Notes under the pieces: generated by a model
What the model was told of the DNA's origin: nothing
Databases searched by the model: none
What the model saw: only the letters and a program-made list of their open reading frames with translations
Assembly: GCA_963663395.1 (NCBI GenBank)
Contig: OY760226.1
Coordinates: 2,542,001-2,606,000, forward strand
Direction of reading: 5' to 3'
DNA: 64,000 nucleotides
Source of the DNA: Azophilus sp963663395
GTDB lineage: Bacteria > Pseudomonadota > Gammaproteobacteria > Pseudomonadales > Azotimanducaceae
Shown: piece by piece, positions 53,447 to 62,827 of the stretch
Position numbering within the stretch: position 1 is the first letter of the stretch
Layout: every line of letters starts with the position of its first letter
Made by a program: the position numbers and the translations under genes

Positions 53447-54541
53447 CTACCGCAATAGCCAGGCGCTGAATCGCTCGTTCATGTCCTCGCCGTTGTCGGC
53501 CCACCACAACCAGTCGCTGCGCAATGAGAGCCTGGCGTTTTCCGGTGCGTTCGGCATGTGGGGCATCATGGCAACGCCGGTTTCGACGTGGGTGGAGACC
53601 AGCGGTTCCGCGGAACGGCGGGCGGGGCTGTAGGCGATGTAGCGGGTGATGGCCGCCAGGGAGGCGGGACTGGAAGCGTAGGTGACCAGCCGGCGCGCCG
53701 CATCCATGTTCCTGGACCCGGCCACGATGGCGAGGTGCCCGGTGTCGAGTACCTGGCCGTGCCAGACGATGGTGAAGGGCTGTTTTTCGAGTACCTGGGC
53801 ATTGAAAATGCGGCCGTTGTAGGCCGTGGTCATGACCACTTCGCCATCAGCGAGCATCTGTGGCGGCTGTGCTCCGGCCTCCCACCACACCACGCGGTTC
53901 TTGATGGTGTCGAGCTTTCTGAACGCGCGTTCGACGCCTTCCCGGGTGTCCAATACGGCGTAGACCTCTTCGGCTGGAACGCCGTCGGCCATCAGGGCGA
54001 ATTCGAGGTTCGCGAGCGGCGAACGGCGCATGCCCCGGCGGCCCGGGAAGCGCTCGAGGTCGAAGAAGTCCTGGATGGTGGCGGGCACTTCGCCGGTGGT
54101 TCGTGCATGGTTGTAGGCAAAGACGGTGGAGTAGAACAGCATGCCGGCACCGCACTCGCTGATCATGTCCGGGTAGTAGTCGTCTGCGGGCGCGGAGCCG
54201 TCGGTGCCATCGGCCAGCGTGGAGGCGTCGAGAATCTCGAACAGCCCTTCGTCGCAACCCCTGACCAGGTCGGCGTACTCGAGATCGACGATGTCCCAGT
54301 GCACGTTGCCCGCTTCCACCTGGGCGCGCACCTGGGAAAGGCCGCCGTTGTAGTCTTCGAGGCGCACCCTGATGCCGGTCTCGGTGGCAAAGGGTTTCAG
54401 ATAGGCTTCCTGGCAGGCCCTGGCGTAGGAACCGCCCCAGGACACCACGGTGAGCGATTCCGCCGCCGAAAAGCCGGCGCCCAGTGCTCCCAAGGCGCCG
54501 AACAGCGCAATGGTGAGTCGGGAAACGATGGTCAGATGCAT
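53447..54541 (-). CDS. periplasmic substrate-binding protein, polyamine (PotD)-type
   Basis: A 364-residue type II binding protein with a signal peptide (cleavage about residue 27, SAAES). Landmarks are LTVVSWGGSYARACQEAYLKPF, TGIRVRLEDYNGG, WDIVDLEYADLVRGCDEGLFE and TTAYNGRIFNAQ, which match spermidine/putrescine-type binding proteins. No transport permease or ATPase is adjacent, so it must work with components encoded elsewhere or serve as a sensor. Convergent with the ammonia-lyase gene. Confidence 0.88.
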   Translation of the reverse strand: MHLTIVSRLTIALFGALGALGAGFSAAESLTVVSWGGSYARACQEAYLKPFATETGIRVRLEDYNGGLSQVRAQVEAGNVHWDIVDLEYADLVRGCDEGLFEILDASTLADGTDGSAPADDYYPDMISECGAGMLFYSTVFAYNHARTTGEVPATIQDFFDLERFPGRRGMRRSPLANLEFALMADGVPAEEVYAVLDTREGVERAFRKLDTIKNRVVWWEAGAQPPQMLADGEVVMTTAYNGRIFNAQVLEKQPFTIVWHGQVLDTGHLAIVAGSRNMDAARRLVTYASSPASLAAITRYIAYSPARRSAEPLVSTHVETGVAMMPHMPNAPENARLSLRSDWLWWADNGEDMNERFSAWLLR

Positions 54542-54620
54542 GCTCGTCCTCCTTGAAAGCGCGCGATGGTAGCACGGGGGTTGAGCGGTGCCGCTTGACC
54601 GTCGAATGTGACGGTTTTTT

Positions 54621-54629
54621 TGCTATCAT
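54621..54629 (+). promoter_or_regulatory. putative extended -10 promoter of the Rieske/thiolase operon
   Basis: TGCTATCAT is a good match to an extended -10 element (TGnTATAAT). It is preceded by a T tract, and a TTGACC 23 bp upstream is too far for a normal -35. It lies in the 201-bp gap between the divergent binding-protein gene and the small gene at 54743, in the right place to drive the three-gene operon. Confidence 0.4.
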
Positions 54630-54742
54630 CGCTCGCTCCGGCGCGGCGGCGGGCTCTTTCGGGCATGGAAGGCGCAAGGGCTTTCCGTGAATTGCCAACC
54701 GCCGTCAATCGTTCAATCGGGCAGCAAGCGGGAGATACTCAG

Positions 54743-54955
54743 GTGGCCCAACTGCGGCATCCCATCACCGGGGCGCTTTACACTCTGCAGGAGGACGGGC
54801 TGGTGGAGGTTGACAACAACGGCCTCAAGGGGCTGTTCACCTTCGACGGCGCCCATGTGTCCGGCGAGTTGCGCATGGCCGACCTGCACATGCTGCTGTG
54901 GCTCGGCGGGCCGCAACTGCCGGATGGGGAAGACAACCGCCGACATCGAGGATGA
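54743..54955 (+). CDS. small conserved protein preceding a Rieske oxygenase
   Basis: A 70-residue protein starting at GTG 54743, eight bases after GGGAG. It reads like a compact beta domain (LRHPITGALYTLQEDGLVEV, LKGLFTFDGAHVSGELRMAD) followed by a short helix with tryptophan. In-frame codons upstream could extend it, but lack a ribosome site. It ends 7 bp before the Rieske oxygenase start, so it may be an accessory or chaperone-like factor for that enzyme (inference). Family not recognised with certainty. Confidence 0.6.
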   Translation: MAQLRHPITGALYTLQEDGLVEVDNNGLKGLFTFDGAHVSGELRMADLHMLLWLGGPQLPDGEDNRRHRG

Positions 54956-54962
54956 GGGGCAG

Positions 54963-56297
54963 ATGAGCGAAGCAGAACAGATCCGGTCGAGTGGCATCAG
55001 TTACCAGGAGTTGATTCGCGACGACGTGGTGCCGCCGCCCGTCACCCTTACCCTCGAGAACCCCTACACCTCGGCGCTGGTATCCGTGCCTGTCTCCCGC
55101 TACACCACTCGAGAGTTCCACGACCTGGAAATGTCCAGGGTCTGGCCGAAAGTCTGGCAAATGGCGTGCCGGGAGGAGGAGATTCCGGAGGTGGGCGATC
55201 ACATCGTCTATGACATCGGCCACTATTCCATCATCGTGGTGCGCACCGCCGGCGGCGTGCGCGCCCACCACAACGTCTGCCGTCATCGCGGCCGCCGCCT
55301 GTGCGACCGCGACGGGCACGCGGCCAGTTTCATCTGCCCGTTCCACGGGTTCAGCTGGCACCTCGACGGCAGCCTGCGCGGCATCACCTCGGAATGGGAC
55401 TTTCCGCAGATCGACAGGAGCGATTTCACCCTGAACCCGGTGCAGTGCGACACCTGGGGCGGCTGGGTGTTCGTCAACATGGACATGGCGGCAGCCCCGC
55501 TCACGGACTATCTGGGCGACCTGCCGGCGCAGTTCGAGGTCTGGAAACCCGAAGAGCGGTACATCTCGGCCCATGTCGCCAAGGTGATGAGTTGCAACTG
55601 GAAACTGTGCCAGGAAGCCTTCATGGAGGCGTTCCACGTCATCAATACCCATCCGCAGGGGCTTGCCAGCCTTGGGGACGAGAACTCCCAGTACGATGCC
55701 TGGGGCAACTTTTCCCGGGCGGTCAGCCCGAGCGCCACGCCGAGCCCGCACCTGCGCGAGGCACCGAGCGAGCAGGAGATATTCGATGCGGTCAGCATGC
55801 GGTTTCTCGACGATGCGCCCGGGCCCCCGGTTCCGGAAGGCGCGACGGCCCGCGCCCTGCTTGCCGCTGCCGCGCGGAAGAACTACCAGGCAATGATGGG
55901 CAGCGGAGCGACGCTATCCGATGCCTGTGCGCTGGACGCCATTTACTACACGCTGTTTCCCAACTTTCACCCCTGGGGCGGCCTGAACCCCATCGTCTAC
56001 CGGTTCCGCCCTTACGACAATCGACACGACAAGTCGCTGATGGAGTGCTACTACCTGAGTCCCTTTGCGGGCGAGCGCCCGGACCCGGCCCCCACCCACT
56101 TCCTCGACGAAGACGAGCCCTGGACCAATGCCCCCGAGCTCGGGAGCCTGGCGCGCGTCTTCACCCAGGACTGCTACAACCTGCCACAGGTCCAGAAGGG
56201 CCTCGAAGCGGCGCAGTACAAGGAAACGGTGCTGGCGAACTACCAGGAAACCAAGATTCGGCACTTTCATACGCTTCTTACCGACTACATCCGCTGA
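54963..56297 (+). CDS. Rieske aromatic-ring-hydroxylating dioxygenase, alpha subunit
   Basis: A 444-residue oxygenase. Rieske ligands are Cys106, His108, Cys125 and His128 (CRHRGRRLC...CPFHGFSW), and the catalytic iron site is EAFMEAFHVINTH (Glu222 bridge, His225, His230). The size and motifs fit large alpha subunits of three-component dioxygenases; the beta subunit and reductase are absent here. This is a different subfamily from the two Rieske proteins at 17939-20174. ATG 54963 follows GAGGGG. It is operonic with the small gene before it and the thiolase 17 bp after it. Substrate unknown, possibly a steroid or fatty side chain given the thiolase. Confidence 0.92.
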   Translation: MSEAEQIRSSGISYQELIRDDVVPPPVTLTLENPYTSALVSVPVSRYTTREFHDLEMSRVWPKVWQMACREEEIPEVGDHIVYDIGHYSIIVVRTAGGVRAHHNVCRHRGRRLCDRDGHAASFICPFHGFSWHLDGSLRGITSEWDFPQIDRSDFTLNPVQCDTWGGWVFVNMDMAAAPLTDYLGDLPAQFEVWKPEERYISAHVAKVMSCNWKLCQEAFMEAFHVINTHPQGLASLGDENSQYDAWGNFSRAVSPSATPSPHLREAPSEQEIFDAVSMRFLDDAPGPPVPEGATARALLAAAARKNYQAMMGSGATLSDACALDAIYYTLFPNFHPWGGLNPIVYRFRPYDNRHDKSLMECYYLSPFAGERPDPAPTHFLDEDEPWTNAPELGSLARVFTQDCYNLPQVQKGLEAAQYKETVLANYQETKIRHFHTLLTDYIR

Positions 56298-56314
56298 TTC
56301 ATGGAGAAATCAAC

Positions 56315-57544
56315 ATGCGCGAAGCCTGGATAATCGATCACGCCCGTTCGCCCCGGGGGCGGGGCAAGCCCGGTGTGGGATCCTTGAGCCACCTGCATCC
56401 GCAGCGCTGCCTGGCGCAGGTGCTGAACGGTCTGCAGGAGCGGGTGGGCTTTGACCCGGCCGACATTGAAGACGTGGTGGCGGGCTGTGGCTCGGGCAGT
56501 GGCGATCATGCTCACGATATCGCGCGCATGTCCGTGCTCGATGCCGGCTGGCCGCTCTCGGTCACCGGGGTGACGCTGCACCGGTTCTGCGGCAGCGGCC
56601 AGCAGGCGGTTTCGTTCGCGGCCATGGGCGTGATGTCCGGGCACCAGGAAGCCGTCATCGGCGGCGGCGTGGAATTCATGTCCCGTTACGCACCGGTCCA
56701 TGCGAACGGCTTTCACGCCAACAACGACCACCTGCACCGGATGCACCCCCAGGTGCCCCAGGGCATTTCCGCGGACCTGATCGCGACCCTGGAAGGTTTC
56801 TCCCGGGACGATGTGGACGCCTACGCCGTGGAAAGCCAGACGCGAGCGGCGCGGTCGATCGAGGAAGGTCGATTCAAGGACGCGCTGGTGCCGATACACA
56901 ACGAAGACGGCAGCCTGGCGCTGAACCGGGACGAACATCCCCGCCCGGGCACTACCGTGGAAAGCCTGGAAGGCCTCAAACCCTCGTTTGCGGCCATGAC
57001 CGGGTTGCAACCCGAAGGTTTCGATCGGCCGTTCAGCGAGTTGGTGAGCCAGGTCTATCCGCAGGTGGACGCCATCGAGCACGTGCACCACGCCGGCAAT
57101 TCGTCGGGCGTGGTGGACGGGGCCAGCGCGGTGCTGGTCACCAGCCCCGACTACGCGAAGGCCCACGGCCTTGAGCCCAAGGCGCGCATTCGCATGACGG
57201 CGACAGCGGGCACGGAACCGCTGATCATGCTCACCGCGCCGGCGCCGGCGGCAACACGGTGCCTGGAGAAAGCCGGCATGACGAAGGACGACATCGACCT
57301 CTTCGAGATCAACGAGGCTTTTGCGTCCGTGGTGCTGAAATTCATGAAGGAACTCGAAGTCGACCATGACATCGTCAACGTGGACGGCGGCGCCATCGCC
57401 CTCGGTCATCCCATCGGCGCGACCGGCGGCATGCTGATCGGCACTGCCGTGGAGCAGTTGCACCGCCTCGACAAGGAGACATCGCTGGTGGCGATGTGCA
57501 CGGGTGGAGGCATGGGCACCGCTACCATCCTGGAACGCATGTAG
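56315..57544 (+). CDS. acetyl-CoA acetyltransferase (thiolase)
   Basis: A 409-residue thiolase. The acyl-binding Cys92 is in HRFCGSGQQAVSFA, the catalytic His365 in IALGHPIGATGG and the second Cys395 in MCTGGGMGTA. It catalyses thiolytic cleavage or condensation of 3-ketoacyl-CoA in the cytoplasm. The start ATG 56315 has a GGAG ribosome site. The pairing with a ring-hydroxylating oxygenase is unusual and suggests a pathway in which the oxygenase product ends as a ketoacyl-CoA. Confidence 0.95.
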   Translation: MREAWIIDHARSPRGRGKPGVGSLSHLHPQRCLAQVLNGLQERVGFDPADIEDVVAGCGSGSGDHAHDIARMSVLDAGWPLSVTGVTLHRFCGSGQQAVSFAAMGVMSGHQEAVIGGGVEFMSRYAPVHANGFHANNDHLHRMHPQVPQGISADLIATLEGFSRDDVDAYAVESQTRAARSIEEGRFKDALVPIHNEDGSLALNRDEHPRPGTTVESLEGLKPSFAAMTGLQPEGFDRPFSELVSQVYPQVDAIEHVHHAGNSSGVVDGASAVLVTSPDYAKAHGLEPKARIRMTATAGTEPLIMLTAPAPAATRCLEKAGMTKDDIDLFEINEAFASVVLKFMKELEVDHDIVNVDGGAIALGHPIGATGGMLIGTAVEQLHRLDKETSLVAMCTGGGMGTATILERM

Positions 57545-57930
57545 AGGCATTTCCGGTTCCAAGCGGTCGCCGGGCGTCGTTGACGCCGGACAGGTCCTGG
57601 CGCGGATGCGCTGTTTTTTATTCCGATAAGTTATAACTAAATAGATTTATATTCGGCAAAAACAGACGCCGAGAACGACAGCTAAAAAAGTGTCACCAAA
57701 TGTAACGTAATGGTTGACGGCACCGGCGCGTTTTACGACTATTCGCTATTACGTTATTCATGCCCAGGGGCATTTCCGGTCGCGTATGAGGCGAAACCAT
57801 GTCAGGCAGGGAGTCGAGGCGGAGCGCTTCGCCGACCCTTCATTGCCGATATGGGCACTTCCGCCGAGCCTGCCACGGTCACCGGTGCCTAACCAGCGGC
57901 TCGCCGAGGGCAAGTAGGTTCCGGGCCGGC
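57545..57930. other. 386-bp intergenic stretch with an AT-rich core
   Basis: No convincing gene. The part around 57620-57700 is strikingly AT-rich for this genome (runs such as ATAAGTTATAACTAAATAG), which fits a promoter region or a bending site. TTGACG at 57714 could be a -35 element but lacks a well-spaced -10. Short open frames here show no ribosome site and no family features. Confidence 0.5.
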
Positions 57931-58344
57931 ATGAGTTACCTCAACGGATTCATCGGTTTCGGTTTCATCCTGCTGGCGCTTCTCCACCTCGGGGTTCCCG
58001 ATGGCTCATTCCTGGTCGGCACGTACCTGTTCGGGTCCGCTCTGGCCTTCATTACCCTGGTAAGGCGGCTGCCGCTCAATGCGGCGCGGGTGCTGGCCCT
58101 GGTGACGACGGCGGCCACGTTCTTCTACTTCATCGGCTTTTTCCAGACGGCGCCGCACCTCGGCGACGGCTGGTACGCGGTGCATACCAGGGCGCTCGGT
58201 CAACTGCTGGGTGCGTTCGCCATGATTCCGGTGCTCGCCGAATACAGTTGCCGGTTGAAGGCGGATTGCCTGGATGCGGGTGAGCAGCCTCGCATGGGCT
58301 TCTTTTCCGTACCCAGAAAACTCGGCAGGCAAATGCGGGCCTGA
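57931..58344 (+). CDS. small four-helix membrane protein, unknown
   Basis: A 137-residue protein with four hydrophobic helices (about residues 5-25, 28-45, 53-72 and 88-105) and a basic C-terminal tail (RKLGRQMRA). The loop between helices 3 and 4 carries HLGDGWYAVHTRALGQ. ATG 57931 is the first plausible start; there is no strong ribosome site. I do not recognise a family, and neighbours give no clue. Confidence 0.55.
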   Translation: MSYLNGFIGFGFILLALLHLGVPDGSFLVGTYLFGSALAFITLVRRLPLNAARVLALVTTAATFFYFIGFFQTAPHLGDGWYAVHTRALGQLLGAFAMIPVLAEYSCRLKADCLDAGEQPRMGFFSVPRKLGRQMRA

Positions 58345-58393
58345 GTACGCCCGCCGGCCCGTGGCCGGCGCGTCGGCCGCGGTCGGCGCGATT

Positions 58394-59335
58394 CTACAAG
58401 GCCCGCACCCGGGGCATCACTTCCGTGAGATACGCATCCAGCGCTTCCTGATTCCAGGGAGCGCGCAGTGCGATGTTGATTTCCTGGGCGCCGGCTTCGA
58501 TGTACTCCCCCAGGCGCTCGACGGCATGGTCCGGGGTGCACAGTAGCGTGCCTTCCGGAATGCGTCCGCGCAGTACCCGCCAGTCTTCGGCAATCCTCAA
58601 TCGCTGCCGTTCCACGTCCGCGTGATCGACGCCCAGGTTGAACATCAGGTTGATTGCACGCTTGATGGAGCCGGGGTCGCGTCCTTCATCTTCGCACCAG
58701 TGGTCGAGCACCTGGTTCAGGCGGCCGAATTCGCCCGGTGACAGGTAGGCGGCATTCCAGCCGTCCGCGTGGGCGGCAGTGATCTTGAGCGTGCGTTTTT
58801 CGCCGGTTCCGCCGATCCAGATGGGCAACCTGTCCTGCACCGGCCCGGGCAGGCAACTCGCGTCCACCACCTGGAAATGCCTGCCGTTGAAGTTGGTGCG
58901 CTCCTCGGTGAGCATCTGCCGGATGATCTGTACCCCTTCTTCCAGCATGTCCAGCCGGGTACCGATGTCCGGGAACGGATACCCGTAGGCGGTAGCTTCC
59001 CAGATGTGCCAGCCGGCTCCGAGCCCGAGTTCGAAACGGCCGCCGCTGATGTGGTCGAGGGTGGTGGCCGCCTTGGCCAGCAGGGCGGGATTGCGGTAGC
59101 CGATGTAGAACACGAGGCAGCCGATGCGGGCATTGCGCGTTTCGGCGGCCAGCGCGCCGAGGGTCGCAAGGGCCTCGAAGTGGGGCTCGGTACCGTTTTT
59201 CGGCGGCGCCTCGTAGAAATGGTCCCAGGCCGAGAGCCAGTCGACGCCGGCGCCGTCGAGCTTGCGCCAGAGGGCGCGCAAGTCGTCCATGGATATGTTC
59301 TGCTGGCCGATATGTACACCGAGAGACAGGCTCAC
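58394..59335 (-). CDS. luciferase-like (LLM class) F420-type oxidoreductase
   Basis: A 313-residue TIM-barrel flavin/F420 enzyme. It has the family start (SLSLGVHIGQQNIS), DWLSAWDHFYEAPP, GCLVFYIGYRNPALLAKAAT, the signature SGGRFELGLGAGWH and PIWIGGTGEKRTL. The best match is the group of F420-dependent LLM enzymes; whether this organism makes F420 cannot be told from the window, and FMN use is possible. GTG 59335 with GGGAAG at a good distance is the likely start; upstream codons in frame are not family-like. Substrate unknown. Confidence 0.87.
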   Translation of the reverse strand: MSLSLGVHIGQQNISMDDLRALWRKLDGAGVDWLSAWDHFYEAPPKNGTEPHFEALATLGALAAETRNARIGCLVFYIGYRNPALLAKAATTLDHISGGRFELGLGAGWHIWEATAYGYPFPDIGTRLDMLEEGVQIIRQMLTEERTNFNGRHFQVVDASCLPGPVQDRLPIWIGGTGEKRTLKITAAHADGWNAAYLSPGEFGRLNQVLDHWCEDEGRDPGSIKRAINLMFNLGVDHADVERQRLRIAEDWRVLRGRIPEGTLLCTPDHAVERLGEYIEAGAQEINIALRAPWNQEALDAYLTEVMPRVRAL

Positions 59336-59572
59336 GACATCAACTTCCCGGGTGGCGGTGACAGGCGAGATGCGCAAGCTTGCAAGTAATCGAAGCCGAA
59401 ATCCAGCGTCGATTGGCTTCCGTGGCAAGGAACCGGAAATTGGCCCGCACACCTGGTGAAGAGATATCGAGCAGCCGCCATGGCTTTTTTCCTACATGAG
59501 AAAGAGACAAAAGCCATATTGTCTCCTGGGCCCTGCCGTCAGAATCACTGTCCTTCGTTCCTTTGGGAACCG

Positions 59573-59629
59573 CCCCGGCGACGCTCAGATCCCTTCCTCC
59601 CCGAGACCTTGTCGCCGGGGTGTTTTTTT
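59573..59629 (+). terminator. intrinsic terminator reading rightward, without an annotated gene
   Basis: The 10-bp perfect stem CCCCGGCGAC (59573-59582) with GTCGCCGGGG (59611-59620) is followed by TGTTTTTTT on the plus strand. All nearby genes run leftward, so it would end an unrecognised plus-strand transcript. A second hairpin (ATGGCTTTT with AAAAGCCAT, about 59479-59515) lies before it. Together they outline a possible small RNA. Confidence 0.6.
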
Positions 59630-59635
59630 CCGCAA

Positions 59636-62600
59636 TCAGCCCTGGGCAACCGACCGTGCCGGCGCGAGGCGGCGGCGGATTCGCAGCTTCAATCGATTGA
59701 CACCGGCCGAGAACTGGTGCGGAACGGCCAGCATCGCGGGGGTCACCACCAGGGTAAGCAGCGTCGCAAACGTGAGCCCCGACACGATGGCCTGGGCCAG
59801 CGGTACCCAGAAGGCCGACATCATGCCGCCGTAGAGGATTGCCCGGTTGGCCAGGTCGATGCTGGTGTTGCTTGCCAGGGGGAGAAGTCCGAACACCGTG
59901 GTGAGGGTGGTCAGCGTGACCGGGCGCAGGCGTTGCGCTCCGGTGCGCACGATCAGTGAAATGTAGTCGAGTTCCGGGTGCTCCCGGCGCAGATGGTTGT
60001 AGGTGTCAATCAGCACGATGTTGTTGTTCACCACGATGCCGGCCAGTGCGACGACGCCAATCCCGGTCAGGACGGCGCTGAACGGCTGGCCGAGCAGCAG
60101 CAACCCGAGCAGCACCCCTGCCGTGGAGAGAACCACGGCGAACAGGATGAGCAGGGACTGGTAGAAACTGTTGAACTGCGTCACGAGCAGTATGAACATG
60201 AGTATCAGTGACATCAGGAACGCCACCGAAACGAAAGCGATGGAATCCTGCTGATCCTCGTTTGTGCCCCGGAAGCGGATGCTTAGCCGGGGGTCGAAGT
60301 TCTCTCCTGCCAGCCAGGACTCGATTTCCTTGACCTTGTTGTCCGCGAGCACGCCGGGCGCGACATCGGCTCGAATGTACTTCACCGGGACGCCGTTGGA
60401 GCGCTGGATAGTATCCACGCTCGGGCCGGCCTCCCGCTGCACGAAATTCGAGATGGGCACCAGCCCCTCGGCGGTGTTGACCCTCAGTTCATCCAGCATG
60501 CCCAGGCCTCGCGCCTCCAGCGGATAGCGCACGCGAATGTCCACGGCATCGTCGGCGTTGTCGGGCCGGTACTCGCCGACCTTGACGCCGTTGGTAACCA
60601 GTTGCACGGCGACGCCGACCTGGGAAACGTCGGCGCCGTAGAGTGCGGCCTGGGCTCTGTCGACGGAGAGCTTCCACTCGATACCCGGCAGAAAGCGCGT
60701 GTCTTCAATGTCGCGCAGCCCCTCGACGTGCTGGTGCATGTGGTTCAACACCGTCTCTACCGCCGGTTCGAGGAGCGGCTTGTGCTGGGAGGCGAATTCA
60801 ATCTCGATGGGCTTGCCCTCGGCAGGGCCCTGTTCCATCTGCCTCACTTCCACGGCGATGCCCGCTAGGTCCCCGGTGCGCTGGCGGATATCCTCCAGGA
60901 TTTCGGTGGTCTTTCGCTCCCTGTCGTTCTCGTCGTGCAGTTCGATGAAGTGCCGGCCGACAATATCGAAACCGCCGCCGCCCCCCCAGGGAGAGGAGAT
61001 GTTGGACAACGACGTATAAGTGTTGACATCGAGGATGCCGCTGGTCTGCAGTATCCGCTCTTCCACCTCGCCGACCAGGGTGTCGATCTCGTTGGCGGCC
61101 AGGTTGCCCCTGGCACGGACGGTGACGATGGCGAACTTGCCTTCCGTGTCGGAAAAGAAGATTACGCCTTTCCCGAACTGGCCGTATGCCCAGAAGGTTC
61201 CGCCGACGACGGCAAGGGCCAGGACAAGGGTGAGCCCCGCGTGACGGGTTGCCACACGGAGAACACGGGCGTACAGCCCGGTGATCGACCGCATCCTGGA
61301 CGGGTCGCCTTCCTCCAGTTGCCTGAGCGTTTCCACCGAGCGCGCATCCCGGGCGCCGGGACGGCCGAACAGCGCACCCAGCACCGGCCCGAATACCAGT
61401 GCATACAGCAGCGAACCCGTAAGCACGGTGAATACGGTCACCGGCAGGTAGCGCATGAACTGCCCGGGCACGCCCGGCCAGAACATCAGCGGCAGGAATG
61501 CGGCCAGGGTGGTTGCGATGGAGGCGGTGACCGGCCAGAGCATGCGCTTGGCGGCCAGCGCATAGGCACTGCGGCGGTCAAAGCCCTCGACCATCTTGCG
61601 GTCGGCGTATTCGGTGACGACGATGGCCCCGTCGATCAGCATGCCGAGCCCGAGCAGCATGCCGAACATGACCATGAAGTTGAATGTGTACCCGATCAGG
61701 TAGAGCAGCGTCATCGAGAACAGGAAGGAAACGGGAATGCCCAGCCCGACGATGACGCCGCTGCGGAACCCCATGGCAGCCACCACGACGATCATGACAA
61801 GTGCGAGCGCCGTCAGGATGTTGCCCTGCAGTTCCGTGACCTGTTGCAGGGTCCAGGGTGCCTGGTCCTGCGAATAGTAGATGGACACCTTTGCGGGCAG
61901 GTTCGGGCGAACCTTGTCGACCGTCTGCTTTACGGCGGCAATGGTGTCGACGATGTTGGCATTCGCGCGCTTGAGGATATTCAGGGAGATTGCGGCCTCG
62001 CCGTTCACGCGGGCGTAGCTGGTGCGGTCCTTGAAGGTGCGGCGCACGGTTGCGACATCGCCGAGCGTAACCACCGCATCGTCCTTGACCCGCACGGGCA
62101 GGTCGAACACATCGCGGGCCTGCTCGATGACGCTCGGTACCTTGACGGAGAAGCGTCCCTCGCCGGTGTCGAGGCTGCCCGCGGGAATCAGGCGGTTGTT
62201 GCGGACGATGGTGTTGATCAGTTCGTCGTTGGCGATCCGGTAGGCTTCGAGCGCATTGGGGTCGATGATCGCTTCGAGCACTTCCTCCCGGTGGCCCTGC
62301 AATTCGGCATCGAGCACCTCGGGGATGATCTCGATCTCGTCCTTCAGTTCGATCGCAAGGTTGTAGAGCACGCGTTCGGGTACATCCTCGCCGACGAGAT
62401 TGACCTGGAGGATCGGAAAGTCCTCGGTGGTGGTCTCGCGAATGATCGGTTCCTCGATGGTGCCCGGCATCTCGGGCCTCGCGTTGTCCACGGCTTCCCG
62501 AACATCCTGCAGCGCACGGTCGAGATCGAATTCCGCATCGAACTCGACCATGACCGTTGCCGCGCCTTCCGAAGCGTAGGAGGTCAACTCATCAATGCCC

Positions 62601-62827
62601 TCGACGTTGCGCAACTCCACTTCGAGAGGCATGACCAGGAGTCGTTCCGCGTCCTCCGGCGTGATGCCCTCGTGTATGACCGTGATGATGTAAAAGGGAA
62701 TCTGGATGTTGGGCTCGTTGGCGACGGGAATGGCGTTGCGGGCGAACAGGCCCGCTACAACCACCATGACCATGACCATGAGTGTGGTCTTGTAGCGGTT
62801 GATGGCCGCATCGATGACGGCATTCAT
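59636..62827 (-). CDS. RND efflux permease with altered proton-relay residues
   Basis: A 1063-residue inner-membrane pump with a standard RND layout: a first helix (TLMVMVMVVVAGLFARNAIP), two porter loops and twelve helices. Helix 4 reads GMLIDGAIVVTEYADR, so only one Asp of the usual DD pair remains. Helix 10 reads GIVVNNNIVLIDTYNHL, with Asn at the usual Lys place. These belong to a recognisable divergent RND subgroup, but proton coupling may differ from AcrB. It is coupled to the adaptor gene by an ATGA overlap at 62824-62827. The substrate is unknown. Confidence 0.92.
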   Translation of the reverse strand: MNAVIDAAINRYKTTLMVMVMVVVAGLFARNAIPVANEPNIQIPFYIITVIHEGITPEDAERLLVMPLEVELRNVEGIDELTSYASEGAATVMVEFDAEFDLDRALQDVREAVDNARPEMPGTIEEPIIRETTTEDFPILQVNLVGEDVPERVLYNLAIELKDEIEIIPEVLDAELQGHREEVLEAIIDPNALEAYRIANDELINTIVRNNRLIPAGSLDTGEGRFSVKVPSVIEQARDVFDLPVRVKDDAVVTLGDVATVRRTFKDRTSYARVNGEAAISLNILKRANANIVDTIAAVKQTVDKVRPNLPAKVSIYYSQDQAPWTLQQVTELQGNILTALALVMIVVVAAMGFRSGVIVGLGIPVSFLFSMTLLYLIGYTFNFMVMFGMLLGLGMLIDGAIVVTEYADRKMVEGFDRRSAYALAAKRMLWPVTASIATTLAAFLPLMFWPGVPGQFMRYLPVTVFTVLTGSLLYALVFGPVLGALFGRPGARDARSVETLRQLEEGDPSRMRSITGLYARVLRVATRHAGLTLVLALAVVGGTFWAYGQFGKGVIFFSDTEGKFAIVTVRARGNLAANEIDTLVGEVEERILQTSGILDVNTYTSLSNISSPWGGGGGFDIVGRHFIELHDENDRERKTTEILEDIRQRTGDLAGIAVEVRQMEQGPAEGKPIEIEFASQHKPLLEPAVETVLNHMHQHVEGLRDIEDTRFLPGIEWKLSVDRAQAALYGADVSQVGVAVQLVTNGVKVGEYRPDNADDAVDIRVRYPLEARGLGMLDELRVNTAEGLVPISNFVQREAGPSVDTIQRSNGVPVKYIRADVAPGVLADNKVKEIESWLAGENFDPRLSIRFRGTNEDQQDSIAFVSVAFLMSLILMFILLVTQFNSFYQSLLILFAVVLSTAGVLLGLLLLGQPFSAVLTGIGVVALAGIVVNNNIVLIDTYNHLRREHPELDYISLIVRTGAQRLRPVTLTTLTTVFGLLPLASNTSIDLANRAILYGGMMSAFWVPLAQAIVSGLTFATLLTLVVTPAMLAVPHQFSAGVNRLKLRIRRRLAPARSVAQG

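Noticed and set aside
57714..57917. 67-codon frame in the intergenic region before the four-helix membrane protein.
   Set aside because: No start signal, no family features, and its composition resembles noncoding shadow sequence.
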